A DNA stretch of 64,000 nucleotides, from assembly GCA_022791755.1 (NCBI GenBank), contig JAAVZR010000002.1, forward strand, positions 23,267-87,266. Direction: 5' to 3'. Positions 52,523 through 61,028 of this stretch are shown one piece after another. Every line of letters starts with the position of its first letter. Position 1 is the first letter of the stretch. The notes below the pieces were generated by a model. The model searched no databases, had not been told where the DNA came from, and saw nothing but the letters and a program-made list of their open reading frames with translations. Both the position numbers and the translations under genes were made by a program. Source of the stretch: Lachnospiraceae bacterium. Its GTDB lineage: Bacteria > Bacillota > Clostridia > Lachnospirales > Lachnospiraceae.

Positions 52523-53329
52523 TTACGGACGCTGTCCCATACCGCCCTCCAGCGTGATGGTCTCACCGCTCATATACTTAAAGTCAGGAGAGGCCAGCTG
52601 CACGCATACGCGCCCGATCTCCTTCTCCGCATCGCCATAGTGGCCTGCCGGCGGCATCTTTACATTCTGCTTAAATGCCTCGGGATACGCTTTTTCAAAA
52701 TTCTCCAGCTGAGCGGTCCATGCCAGCGGACAGATAATATTGACATTGATATTATCCTTGCCCCACTCGGTGGCCGCTACTCTCGTGAGACCGCGGACAC
52801 CCTCCTTGGCGGCGGCATAGGCGCACTGACCAAAGTTACCGAAAAGTCCGGCTCCGGAGGCAAAATTGATTACGCTGCCCTGCGTCTCCTTCAGATGAGG
52901 ATAGCACGCCTTCATATAATAGAAAGTGGCGTAGAGCCCGGAATACAGGGCCAGATCAAACTGCGCCGTCGTATGATCCGCCAGCGTCACGCCGGACGCC
53001 GAAGCCTGTGCATTATTGATCAGCACATCAATACGGCCAAAGGTGTCCATCGCCTGTTTCACCACATTCGCAACCACCGCCTCATTATCGGCCCCTGCCG
53101 AAACATCCGCCTGCACAGCCAGCACCTTCACGCCGTACAGTCTCTCCAGCTCCTCCTTCGCATCCTCCAGCTTCTGGACATTACGTCCTGTAATCACCAG
53201 GTTGGCGCCCTCCTTCGCATAGGCTGTGGCGATTCCGTATCCGATGGAGCCGCACCGGCCATCGCTCAGAACCGAGCGTCCGCCGCCAGTGATAATCGCT
53301 GTCTTTCCTGTTAAAAATCCCATATCCAT
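52523..53329 (-). CDS. Short-chain dehydrogenase/reductase with an extended glycine loop
   Basis: A 268-residue NAD(P)-dependent oxidoreductase. The cofactor loop is unusual: TGGGR is followed by an eight-to-ten residue insert (SVLSDGRCGS) before IGYGIA. NNAQ-type motif VLINNAQAS, catalytic Ser in NFASG and Tyr/Lys in YAAAK are present. C-terminal GGMGQRP. Substrate unknown. Starts at ATG 53329, or 53323 two codons later. Own terminator downstream. Confidence 0.9.
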   Translation of the reverse strand: MDMGFLTGKTAIITGGGRSVLSDGRCGSIGYGIATAYAKEGANLVITGRNVQKLEDAKEELERLYGVKVLAVQADVSAGADNEAVVANVVKQAMDTFGRIDVLINNAQASASGVTLADHTTAQFDLALYSGLYATFYYMKACYPHLKETQGSVINFASGAGLFGNFGQCAYAAAKEGVRGLTRVAATEWGKDNINVNIICPLAWTAQLENFEKAYPEAFKQNVKMPPAGHYGDAEKEIGRVCVQLASPDFKYMSGETITLEGGMGQRP

Positions 53330-53464
53330 ACATCTCCTTTACCTTTGTCTGGTTTATATAACTATCTTACCATACTTTTATAAAAATAACAGTATGAATT
53401 TCAAATAATCGCAAGGCGTCTCCTCTCTCTCTGCACTTTACCGGCCGGACCGCCGTATCCCGGA

Positions 53465-53493
53465 TTGAATTTCCTCTCCGGCTGTGGTACAAT
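53465..53493 (+). promoter_or_regulatory. Sigma-A promoter of the DUF5721-like gene
   Basis: TTGAAT (53465-53470), 17-base spacer ending TGG, TACAAT (53488-53493), 42 bases before the ATG. Confidence 0.78.
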
Positions 53494-53534
53494 ACCTCTG
53501 TATCACACAGTTTTTATACAGAGAGGACCATTCC

Positions 53535-54035
53535 ATGATATCCCTTCGCTTTCCCGACATTCGTCTCACCACCGGCAGACTCTTTACCGGCGAAGATTTC
53601 GACGCATTTCTTGTGTCTGAACTGAGCCTGTCCACTCTGTGTACTTTCCGTATCGACGGCCATATCCCGGAAAACTATTTTGATAAGGAAGAGCGGGAAG
53701 CCTTGCCCGATCCGGACCTCATCTCCTGGAGACAGCTGCGTCCTCTGGTCTATCAGCTGATCCGCGGACGCCGCCTGCCCGGTCAGTTTAAGATCGTATT
53801 CCGTCTGGCCGGACATAATGTGGAGAAATTTCTGAGCCAGACCGGTCTGTCCTATCGCCCGGAGGATATCGGCGGTCTGTTTTTGAATCTGCACTACTCC
53901 ACCCAGACGCTGTCCTGCTCCACCGGCACCTCGCTGAACGTATTTGATCTGTCCAAAAACCTGGACCATGAGTGGGACCGCATGGTGCAGAGCTTTTTCC
54001 GGCAGCGTCAGATCCCATTTGAGCAGGATCGCTAA
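53535..54035 (+). CDS. DUF5721-like protein of unknown function
   Basis: A 166-residue soluble protein, no signal peptide or membrane helix. Begins ISLRFPDIRLTTGRLFTGEDFDAFLVSE; middle LRPLVYQLIRGRRLPGQFKIVFRL; ends EWDRMVQSFFRQRQIPFE. I recall similar proteins in Lachnospiraceae as DUF5721; no known activity. ATG 53535 has GAGAGG eight bases upstream. Confidence 0.78.
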   Translation: MISLRFPDIRLTTGRLFTGEDFDAFLVSELSLSTLCTFRIDGHIPENYFDKEEREALPDPDLISWRQLRPLVYQLIRGRRLPGQFKIVFRLAGHNVEKFLSQTGLSYRPEDIGGLFLNLHYSTQTLSCSTGTSLNVFDLSKNLDHEWDRMVQSFFRQRQIPFEQDR

Positions 54036-54042
54036 ATTAACC

Positions 54043-54072
54043 TTGCCTTTTTCCACGCATCCATGCTATACT
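54043..54072 (+). promoter_or_regulatory. Promoter of the 54152 membrane protein gene
   Basis: TTGCCT (54043-54048), 18-base spacer ending TGC, TATACT (54067-54072). Confidence 0.65.
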
Positions 54073-54151
54073 CTCTGTATCTTCTCATGCCGGTGTACCG
54101 GTTTTCCGGGCGCCGATACCGTTTGGACCATTCATCCCAAGGAGTGTGCCC

Positions 54152-54724
54152 ATGGCCAGGCTTTCTCATTCCGATAAACAAGGCCAAAAAGAGAGGGTCC
54201 CTGTGGTTCCTTCTCTGCGGACCTACCAACTGACAGAAAAAAAATATCTTGATACCCGCTCTTCCTCCAGCGCCATGCTGGGGGCAGGTATTTTTTTATT
54301 CTATATCTGCCTGATCCAGCTGACGGAGCTGACCCGCAAAAAAGAGCTCCTGCCGGAGGGTTTTTTTGCCGTGCTCAGTATGCTCCTGTGTCTGATCCTC
54401 TTTTATGCCAGCCGCCGGCTTCATCAGAGCAGTATCCGGCTAAAGCTTCTGGCGGAAAGGGAGCGCCAGCTGGCCAACGAACTGGTGGAGTGGTTTATCA
54501 CCACCTACTCCGGCGACCAGATCGACAGTCAGATCGAGGCTCTCTCCAGCCTGTCCGGCGTCCCTGAGATCCTCTGTCTGCAAAGGCTCGACATGATCCG
54601 CATCCTGTTAGACCGGGAATATGACCGGGATTTCGAGGAGGAATTCATCAGCCAGCTGTGTGAGGATCTCTATAACATGCTTTTTGAAAAAGAGGCCGCT
54701 GACTCTGTCAACCTTCGTTTATGA
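54152..54724 (+). CDS. Membrane protein of unknown function
   Basis: A 190-residue protein: basic N-terminus, two hydrophobic helices (about residues 40-58 and 70-85: LGAGIFLFYICLIQL and GFFAVLSMLLCLILFYA), then a cytoplasmic helical domain rich in Leu, Glu and Arg (about 90-190). ATG 54152 has AAGGAG seven bases upstream; GTG 54146 is too close. Its end overlaps the convergent cupin gene by 17 bases. Not recognised. Confidence 0.72.
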   Translation: MARLSHSDKQGQKERVPVVPSLRTYQLTEKKYLDTRSSSSAMLGAGIFLFYICLIQLTELTRKKELLPEGFFAVLSMLLCLILFYASRRLHQSSIRLKLLAERERQLANELVEWFITTYSGDQIDSQIEALSSLSGVPEILCLQRLDMIRILLDREYDRDFEEEFISQLCEDLYNMLFEKEAADSVNLRL

Positions 54725-55052
54725 TAAGAGCCATTATCTCCAGGTCCTCTTTTCCCGTGTTTTCCATACCGTGACTTTCCCCGCAGGCGATCACACACAC
54801 GTCTCCCGCCTGCACCGGCACCCGCTCTCCCTTCTCATCCACGAAGATTCCGCTTCCCTTCAGAATATAATACGGCTCCGTGTTACCCACATGACGGTGA
54901 TAACCGATGCTGCTGCCGGGCGGCAGGACCACGCGGGCATACAGCGTCCCATGCCCCATCAGCTCATTCTCCTCCAGGATATGGTACATATACACATCTC
55001 CCGTACCGCCGCGAATCTCATGCTTCACCACCAGGTTTTCTTTTCTTACCAT
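54708..55052 (-). CDS. Cupin-domain protein
   Basis: A 114-residue single-domain cupin. The two cupin motifs are visible: GSSIGYHRHVGNTEPYYILKG and VPVQAGDVCVIACGESHGMEN, with His and Glu metal ligands. Such proteins may be isomerases, dioxygenases or regulators; nothing specific can be said. GAGGAGG precedes the ATG. It follows nfnB across a large hairpin. Confidence 0.85.
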   Translation of the reverse strand: MVRKENLVVKHEIRGGTGDVYMYHILEENELMGHGTLYARVVLPPGSSIGYHRHVGNTEPYYILKGSGIFVDEKGERVPVQAGDVCVIACGESHGMENTGKEDLEIMALIINEG

Positions 55053-55078
55053 CTCAGGCTCCTCCTCATAAGCCGGAA

Positions 55079-55137
55079 CGGGAGCCGCTACAGGCAGCCT
55101 TCGCCATCCGGCTCCTCTGCTGCCTGTAGCGCTCCCG
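55079..55137. repeat. Large inverted repeat between nfnB and the cupin gene
   Basis: CGGGAGC-C-GCTACAGGCAGC (55079-55098) pairs with GCTGCCTGTAGC-GCTCCCG (55119-55137) with one bulged base, about 19 bp. No T run follows in either direction. It may slow polymerase or protect the nfnAB 3' end. Confidence 0.7.
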
Positions 55138-55150
55138 CCCTCATATGCTC

Positions 55151-56539
55151 TTACTTCTGACTCAGATACTCGTGGATTCCCTTAGCCGCTTTTCTTCCGG
55201 CCTCCATGGCCAGAATCACCGTAGCCGCACCGGTGGCCGCATCGCCCCCGGCAAACACGCCTTCCTTGCTGGTACGCCCGGTCTCAGGATCGGTCACGAT
55301 GCATCTTCTCTTGCTGATCTCCAGCCCCTTGGTGGAATCCGGAATCAGGGGATTCGGCGACGTCCCCAGAGACATGACCACCATATCCGCCTCGATCTCA
55401 AACTCGGAGCCCTCCACCGGCACGGGACGGCGTCTTCCGGAAGCATCCGGTTCGCCTAATTCCATACGGATGCAGCGCACACCTTTTACCCAGCCGTTCT
55501 CATCCACCAGGATCTCCACAGGGTTGGTCAGCAGCTGGAAGATGATGCCTTCCTCCTTGGCATGATGAACCTCCTCCACACGGGCCGGAAGCTCCGCCTC
55601 GCTGCGGCGGTATACGATATGGGTCTCGGCGCCCATGCGCAGAGCCGTCCTGGCCGCGTCCATGGCCACGTTGCCGCCGCCCACCACGACCGCTTTCTTC
55701 GCGTGGAAAATCGGGGTGTCCGTGCTCTCCTCCCCGGCCTTCATCAGATTGCTGCGGGTCAGGTATTCATTGGCGGAGAATACGCCGTTGGCACTCTCGC
55801 CGGGAATCCCCATAAACATGGGCAGGCCGGCGCCGGAGCCCACGAACACGGCGTCATAGCCTTCCTCGTTTAACAGCTCGTCAACTGTCACGGATTTACC
55901 CACGATGACATTGGTCTCGATATGTACGCCCAGACTCTTGACATTCTCGATTTCGGGCTGCACCACGCCGTCCTTGGGCAGACGGAACTCCGGAATGCCA
56001 TAGGTCAGCACGCCGCCGGCCTTATGAAGCGCCTCCAGAATCGTCACATCGTACCCCCACTTGGCCAGATCGCCGGCACAGGACAGGCCTGCCGGGCCGC
56101 TGCCTACGACGGCCACTCTTTTGCCGTTCTTCTCATCGTTCTTTTTGGGCTTTACGCCGTTCTCCCTGGCCCAGTCCGCCACAAAACGCTCCAGCTTGCC
56201 GATGGAGATCGGCTCGCCCTTTAAGCCCCGGATACAGACACCCTCGCACTGGCTCTCCTGGGGACATACGCGGCCGCAGACAGCAGGCAGGGAGGAAGCG
56301 TCGCTGATTACATCGTAGGCTTCCTTAAACTCGCCCTTCTCCACATGGCCAATGAAGCCGGGGATATTGATGGATACCGGGCAGCCGCCCATGCAGCGGG
56401 CATTATTCTTACACTTGATACAGCGGGCCGCTTCCTCCATGGCCTCCTCTGCATTATAGCCATAACACACTTCCTCGAAATTGGCCGCTCTGACCTTCGC
56501 GTCCTGTTCCCGTACCGGTACTTTCTTTAAAATATCCAT
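55151..56539 (-). CDS. nfnB: NADPH-binding subunit NfnB (glutamate synthase small-subunit family)
   Basis: A 462-residue flavoprotein with two N-terminal [4Fe-4S] clusters (CIKCKNNARCMGGCP and CGRVCPQESQCEGVC), then two dinucleotide folds: VAVVGSGPAGLSCA near residue 143 and VVVGGGNVAMDAA near 285, and the C-terminal GVFAGGDAATGAATVILAMEAGRKAA-type FAD motif. Paired with the upstream NfnA-like gene it forms a bifurcating NADH-dependent reduced ferredoxin:NADP oxidoreductase rather than glutamate synthase. Overlaps nfnA by one base. Confidence 0.92.
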   Translation of the reverse strand: MDILKKVPVREQDAKVRAANFEEVCYGYNAEEAMEEAARCIKCKNNARCMGGCPVSINIPGFIGHVEKGEFKEAYDVISDASSLPAVCGRVCPQESQCEGVCIRGLKGEPISIGKLERFVADWARENGVKPKKNDEKNGKRVAVVGSGPAGLSCAGDLAKWGYDVTILEALHKAGGVLTYGIPEFRLPKDGVVQPEIENVKSLGVHIETNVIVGKSVTVDELLNEEGYDAVFVGSGAGLPMFMGIPGESANGVFSANEYLTRSNLMKAGEESTDTPIFHAKKAVVVGGGNVAMDAARTALRMGAETHIVYRRSEAELPARVEEVHHAKEEGIIFQLLTNPVEILVDENGWVKGVRCIRMELGEPDASGRRRPVPVEGSEFEIEADMVVMSLGTSPNPLIPDSTKGLEISKRRCIVTDPETGRTSKEGVFAGGDAATGAATVILAMEAGRKAAKGIHEYLSQK

Positions 56540-57426
56540 CAGTGTTCACCTCCGCAATGTCCGCAGCCGCCATGGTGGGTTGCGCCCTCCTGGTACTCTA
56601 ACATCTTTCTGCCTTCCTCGGTCTTATACATCTGCTGGCGCTTCATGGCCTGATCGAAGTCCACCAGATGGCCGTCAAACTCCGGACCGTCCACACAGGC
56701 AAATTTCACTTCCCCGCCCACGGTCAGGCGGCAGCCTCCGCACATGCCGGTTCCGTCTATCATGATCGGATTCATGCTGACCACCGTGGGAATCCCCAGC
56801 TTCTTCGTGGTCAGGCAGGTAAACTTCATCATAATCATCGGCCCGATGACCACGCAGTGGTCGTATTGCGTTCCCTGCTCAGCCAGCTCCTCCAGAACCT
56901 TGCCTGCCACGCCCGGATGGCCATAGCTGCCGTCATCGGTACTGATATACAGATGACCGGCCACTGCCTCCATCTCCTTTTCCAGAAGAATCAGGTCCTT
57001 CGTGCGGGCGCCGATGATCACATCCGCCTCCACTCCCTGCTCATGCAGCCATTTTACCTGCGGATACACGGGCGCTGCGCCCACACCGCCTGCGATGAAA
57101 AGGATCTTTTTCTTTTTCAGCTCCTCCACCGGCTCGTCGATCAGGTCGGATGCCTTGCCCAGAGGACCCACGAAGTCCGCCACACTGTCGCCGGCCTGAA
57201 GCTTCTCTAACTTTGCTGTCGATACGCCGATGGTCTGGAACACGATGGTGACGGTTCCCTCCTCCCGGTCATAATCACAGATCGTCAGAGGAATGCGTTC
57301 CCCCTCCTCATCAACCCGCAGGATGATGAACTGTCCCGGCTGACAGGCTCTGGCCACCCACGGAGCGTGGATTACCATGAGCCAGGTGCGATCAGCCAAC
57401 TTTTCCGCCTTCAAAATCTGGTACAT
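56539..57426 (-). CDS. nfnA: NADH-binding subunit NfnA (dihydroorotate dehydrogenase electron-transfer-like)
   Basis: A 295-residue protein with an FAD-binding ferredoxin-reductase barrel (about 1-95), an NAD domain (FIAGGVGAAPVYPQVKWL, about 100-215) and a [2Fe-2S] site CGGCRLTVGGEVKFACVDGP near 220-240. An unusual His/Cys-rich tail (HHGGCGHCGGEH) ends the protein. ATG 57426 has GGGGG eight bases upstream. Together with NfnB it balances NADH, NADPH and ferredoxin in anaerobes. Confidence 0.92.
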   Translation of the reverse strand: MYQILKAEKLADRTWLMVIHAPWVARACQPGQFIILRVDEEGERIPLTICDYDREEGTVTIVFQTIGVSTAKLEKLQAGDSVADFVGPLGKASDLIDEPVEELKKKKILFIAGGVGAAPVYPQVKWLHEQGVEADVIIGARTKDLILLEKEMEAVAGHLYISTDDGSYGHPGVAGKVLEELAEQGTQYDHCVVIGPMIMMKFTCLTTKKLGIPTVVSMNPIMIDGTGMCGGCRLTVGGEVKFACVDGPEFDGHLVDFDQAMKRQQMYKTEEGRKMLEYQEGATHHGGCGHCGGEH

Positions 57427-57491
57427 AGTTTGTTCCCCCATTTCTGTTGGTTTTGTCCGCCTGACAGGCAAGCCTGAGGCGGCAAGTATTT

Positions 57492-57537
57492 ATTCGTACC
57501 GGCTGCCTGTGCTCTGCGCCCCGGCAGCCGTATGAAT
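57492..57537. repeat. Inverted repeat between the aminotransferase gene and nfnA
   Basis: ATTCGTACC-GGCTGCC (57492-57507) is complementary to GGCAGCC-GTATGAAT (57523-57537), about 14 bp with one mismatch and one bulge. No T run on the minus strand. With the repeat at 55079-55137 it brackets nfnAB. Confidence 0.65.
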
Positions 57538-57558
57538 CCTCTGAAAATAACAGATGCT

Positions 57559-58827
57559 CTAAATATCCAGGAGCATGTTGACGCCGGCCAGCTTCACACA
57601 CAGGCAGAAAAGGTCCATGGCCTTCGTAAGCTCCTCCACCGTGGGATAAGATGGCGCGATACGGATGTTGCTGTCCTGCGGGTCCTTCCCATAGGGGTAG
57701 GTCGCTCCGGCCGCAGTCAGAACCACGCCGGCCTCCCTCGCCAGAGCCACCGTCTCCTTCGCACAGCCCGGCAGCGTATCCACTGAGACAAAATATCCCC
57801 CCTTGGGTTCCATCCAGGTGGCGAAACCGCTGTCGCCGATCTCCCTCTCCAGCGTCTTTAACACCACGTCAAACTTGGGCCGCAGGTTCTTCGCCAGCTC
57901 CTGCATATGGGCGCGGATCCCATCCGCCGTACCGAAATACTTTACATGGCGCAGCTGATTTAACTTGTCATAACCGATGGTCTGGATACTCATGTGCTTC
58001 TTCACCTCGGCTATATTCTTCTTGCTGGCGGCAATCAGCGCCACCCCCGCGCCGGGAAAGGTGATCTTCGAGGTGGAGAAATAGTACATGATCCGGTCTT
58101 CATTATGAAACTTCTTCGCCATGACAAAAATATCTTTCAGCCGGATCTTCTCATAGATGTCATGGACGCCGTAGGCGTTATCCCACATGATCCGAAAATC
58201 CCGGGCTGCCGTCTTCATGGAGCACAGACGTTCGATGGTCTCCGCGCTGTAGCAGATCCCCTGGGGATTGGAATACAGCGGAACGCACCACATGCCCTTC
58301 ACCGTCTCATCCTCCGCCGCCAGCTTCTCCACCACATCCATATCGGGACCGTCCACGGTCATGGGCACCGTAATCATCTCAATCCCCAGGGATTCGGTGA
58401 TGGCGAAATGCCGGTCATAGCCGGGGCTGGGACACAGCCATTTGAGCTTGGGCAGCCTGCACCAGGGGGTGCTGCCCAGAGAACCAAAGAGCATGAACCG
58501 GGTCATGGTATCGTACATCAGGTTCAGGCTGGAGTTGCCTCCGATGATGATATTGGCATCCGGAATGCGTAAAAGATCTGAAAACAGGCGCTTCGCCTCC
58601 GGAATTCCGTCCAGAATCCCATAGTTTCTGGCATCGATGCCATCCTCCAGTTCATAGCTGTCCAGAACCCGCAGGATTCCGTTGCTCTGGTCCAGCTGCC
58701 TGGAGGAGGGCTTACCGCGGGACATATCCAGATGCAGATGCTGGTGTTTGAAATGTGCATATTCTTTTAACAGTTTATTCTGTAAATATACCAGTTCTTC
58801 CTCTGTGTATTCTTCGATTTTTTTCAT
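57559..58827 (-). CDS. Class I aminotransferase, aspartate aminotransferase Ic-like
   Basis: A 422-residue PLP enzyme. The sequence fits the PF12897-type aspartate aminotransferases: LDMSRGKPSSRQLDQS at the start, GGNSSLNLMYDTM, WDNAYGVHDI and the PLP-lysine region YYFSTSKITFPGAGVALI. The substrate assignment (aspartate/2-oxoglutarate) is from family resemblance. Follows metY by 61 bases. Confidence 0.88.
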   Translation of the reverse strand: MKKIEEYTEEELVYLQNKLLKEYAHFKHQHLHLDMSRGKPSSRQLDQSNGILRVLDSYELEDGIDARNYGILDGIPEAKRLFSDLLRIPDANIIIGGNSSLNLMYDTMTRFMLFGSLGSTPWCRLPKLKWLCPSPGYDRHFAITESLGIEMITVPMTVDGPDMDVVEKLAAEDETVKGMWCVPLYSNPQGICYSAETIERLCSMKTAARDFRIMWDNAYGVHDIYEKIRLKDIFVMAKKFHNEDRIMYYFSTSKITFPGAGVALIAASKKNIAEVKKHMSIQTIGYDKLNQLRHVKYFGTADGIRAHMQELAKNLRPKFDVVLKTLEREIGDSGFATWMEPKGGYFVSVDTLPGCAKETVALAREAGVVLTAAGATYPYGKDPQDSNIRIAPSYPTVEELTKAMDLFCLCVKLAGVNMLLDI

Positions 58828-58888
58828 ACAAACTCCTCTTCCTGTAAAGCCCCGGGAATCTCTGAGCCCCCGATGGCTTTTTCTGCTG

Positions 58889-60199
58889 TCACATTATTTT
58901 TGTCCCTGTTGCGGATCCGTACACCTGCCCTATGGCTTCTTCCAGATCGGCGATGATATCCTGTGCCTCCTCAATCCCCACCGACAGCCGTATGAGATCC
59001 GGACGGACTCCTGCCTCGATGAGCTGTTCGTCGCTCAGCTGACGGTGCGTATGGCTGGCCGGATGGAGCACCGAGGTACGGGCATCGGCCACATGGGTGA
59101 CAATGGCGCCCAGCTTTAGCTTATCCATAAAAGCGATGGCCTGATCCCGTCCGCCCTTTAAGCCAAAGGCAACGACGCCGCAGGTCCCGCCAGGCATATA
59201 CTTCTGCGCTCTCTCATAATAGACGTCTCCGGTCAGCCCCGGATAGCTGACCCAGGCCACATGAGGACACTCCGACAGCCATCCGGCCACCCGCAGGGCA
59301 TTCTCACAGTGACGGGGCATCCGCAGATGAAGGGTCTCCAGGCCCACATTCAGAAGGAACGCATTCTGCGGCGACTGACAGGTCCCCAGATCACGCATCA
59401 GCTGGGCCGTGGCCTTCATGATATAAGCCATCCTGCCAAAGCTCTCCGCATAGACCAGCCCGTGGTAGGACTCATCCGGCGTGGTAAGCCCCGGATACTT
59501 ATCCTTATGAGCCATCCAGTCAAAATTTCCGCTGTCCACGATGCAGCCCCCCACCGCCATGGCATGACCGTCCATGTACTTGGTGGTGGAATGGGTCACG
59601 ATATCGGCGCCCCACTCAAAAGGCCGGCAGTTGATAGGCGTCGCAAAGGTATTGTCCACGATCAGCGGGACACCGTGCTCATGGGCCACTCCGGCAAACT
59701 TCTCAATGTCCAGAACCGCCAGAGACGGATTCGATATGGTCTCCGCAAACAATGCCTTCGTGTTGGGCCGGAAAGCCGCTCCCAGTTCCTCCTCGGAAGC
59801 ATCCGGATCCACCAGCGTCACCTCAATGCCCAGCTTCTTAAGGGTTACGGTAAACAGATTGGAAGTGCCCCCGTATATGGCGGCCGAGCTGACGATATGA
59901 TCTCCCGCCCCGCACAGATTAAAGACAGCCAGAAAGGAAGCCGCCTGGCCGGACGAGGTCAGTATGGCGCCTGCGCCGCCCTCCAGCTCACAGATCTTCG
60001 CCGCCACCGCGTCGCAGGTGGGATTCTGCAGCCGGGAATAGAAATAACCGCTGTCCTCTAAGTCAAACAGTCTGGCCATCTGCTCGCTGGTATCGTATTT
60101 AAATGTGGTGCTCTGATAAATGGGAAGTACCCGGGCCTCCCCCTTCTTCGGGGTATATCCGCCCTGGATACAGATCGTGCCAAGTCCGCGTTTTTTCAT
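58889..60199 (-). CDS. metY: O-acetylhomoserine sulfhydrylase (aminocarboxypropyltransferase)
   Basis: A 436-residue PLP enzyme of the Cys/Met metabolism family that makes homocysteine from O-acetylhomoserine and sulfide. PLP-Lys in VTHSTTKYMDGHAMAVGG (near residue 208); start GLGTICIQGGYTPKKGEARVLPIYQSTTFKY and ending HRQLSDEQLIEAGVRPDLIRLSVGIE agree with MetY rather than MetB. GAGGAGGAG lies just before the ATG. Has a leader of about 120 bases. Confidence 0.94.
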   Translation of the reverse strand: MKKRGLGTICIQGGYTPKKGEARVLPIYQSTTFKYDTSEQMARLFDLEDSGYFYSRLQNPTCDAVAAKICELEGGAGAILTSSGQAASFLAVFNLCGAGDHIVSSAAIYGGTSNLFTVTLKKLGIEVTLVDPDASEEELGAAFRPNTKALFAETISNPSLAVLDIEKFAGVAHEHGVPLIVDNTFATPINCRPFEWGADIVTHSTTKYMDGHAMAVGGCIVDSGNFDWMAHKDKYPGLTTPDESYHGLVYAESFGRMAYIMKATAQLMRDLGTCQSPQNAFLLNVGLETLHLRMPRHCENALRVAGWLSECPHVAWVSYPGLTGDVYYERAQKYMPGGTCGVVAFGLKGGRDQAIAFMDKLKLGAIVTHVADARTSVLHPASHTHRQLSDEQLIEAGVRPDLIRLSVGIEEAQDIIADLEEAIGQVYGSATGTKIM

Positions 60200-60334
60200 A
60201 AACTCCTCCTCGTCGCCGGAATCCCGGTCAGAATGCAGAGACTGCAGCCATTCTCACCATTGTCCGGAATTTATCGTGAAAAAGAAAACTTTTCCCGCCG
60301 GATGCCGTCTGTCTCTGCTCATTACAACAGTATA
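60200..60334 (-). promoter_or_regulatory. metY promoter and long leader
   Basis: An extended -10, TGTGGTATACT with TATACT at 60334-60329 (minus), starts a leader of about 120 bases. GCAGAGAC (60318-60311) at its 5' end can pair with GTCTCTGC (60242-60235), closing an 80-base fold. No SAM riboswitch or T-box motif was found. Confidence 0.5.
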
Positions 60335-60413
60335 CCACAAACAGCCCCATGGGAAAAGTCTTAAATTTTCTAATTCAGTTCCGAACCAAACGCCGCTGTC
60401 TGTGGTGCCCTCC

Positions 60414-60857
60414 TCAGAAACGCAGGAATATGGACAGGATCACCTGCATGATAAACCAGAAGACAAACAGCACGATAATCAGGGTCCCGCACCCGGTATT
60501 TTTCGGGCGGGGCGTATTGGTATTTCCGTAAGACGGACGGCTGCCGCCGCCTGCCGGGCGGGATGTGCCGGCAGTCTGTCCCGGCCGGTTATAGGTGTAT
60601 TGCTTACTCGTATTATTTTTCCCCGCCAGGCTGCGGCCTCCATGGGTACGGCTCTGCGGCGTACCGGCACTGCGGCGGGGCTGCATGTAGGTCTGGGCCG
60701 GATGACAGCCGCCCTCATGTCCTTCGTTGGGCAGGTGACCGCCGGTATAGCGCCACGGTTCATCGACGCGGCTCTTACAGTTCCAGCAATAGTGCCTGCC
60801 GAATTTCATCTCATGGTCACAAATCGGACATATGTACCGAACTCTATCTCCTGCCAT
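60414..60857 (-). CDS. Zinc-ribbon membrane protein of unknown function
   Basis: A 147-residue protein: N-terminal zinc ribbon (YICPICDHEMKFGRHYCWNCKSRV, two CxxC pairs, residues about 7-32), a low-complexity Gly/Thr/Arg/Pro linker (about 35-125), and a C-terminal hydrophobic anchor (LIIVLFVFWFIMQVILSIFL). Tail-anchored with the ribbon in the cytoplasm. ATG 60857 has GGGAGG six bases upstream. Not recognised. Confidence 0.78.
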   Translation of the reverse strand: MAGDRVRYICPICDHEMKFGRHYCWNCKSRVDEPWRYTGGHLPNEGHEGGCHPAQTYMQPRRSAGTPQSRTHGGRSLAGKNNTSKQYTYNRPGQTAGTSRPAGGGSRPSYGNTNTPRPKNTGCGTLIIVLFVFWFIMQVILSIFLRF

Positions 60858-61028
60858 CTCATACCTCCCGGAGGGCAGAACCAAAAGAGGCTCCGTCATC
60901 CTGTCATTTCTCTCATCATCCGTTTGTGATATCCGGAAATTATTTTACCCGATACCCCTACGGCATCATAAAAATATTTTAACATCAACAGACTAAAAAG
61001 TCTACATTAATTTCTGTTCTGTCAAACT

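Noticed and set aside
60200..60334. SAM riboswitch or T-box upstream of metY
   Set aside because: The characteristic cores (for example the T-box GGNACCGCG) are absent; only a simple long-range pairing is seen.
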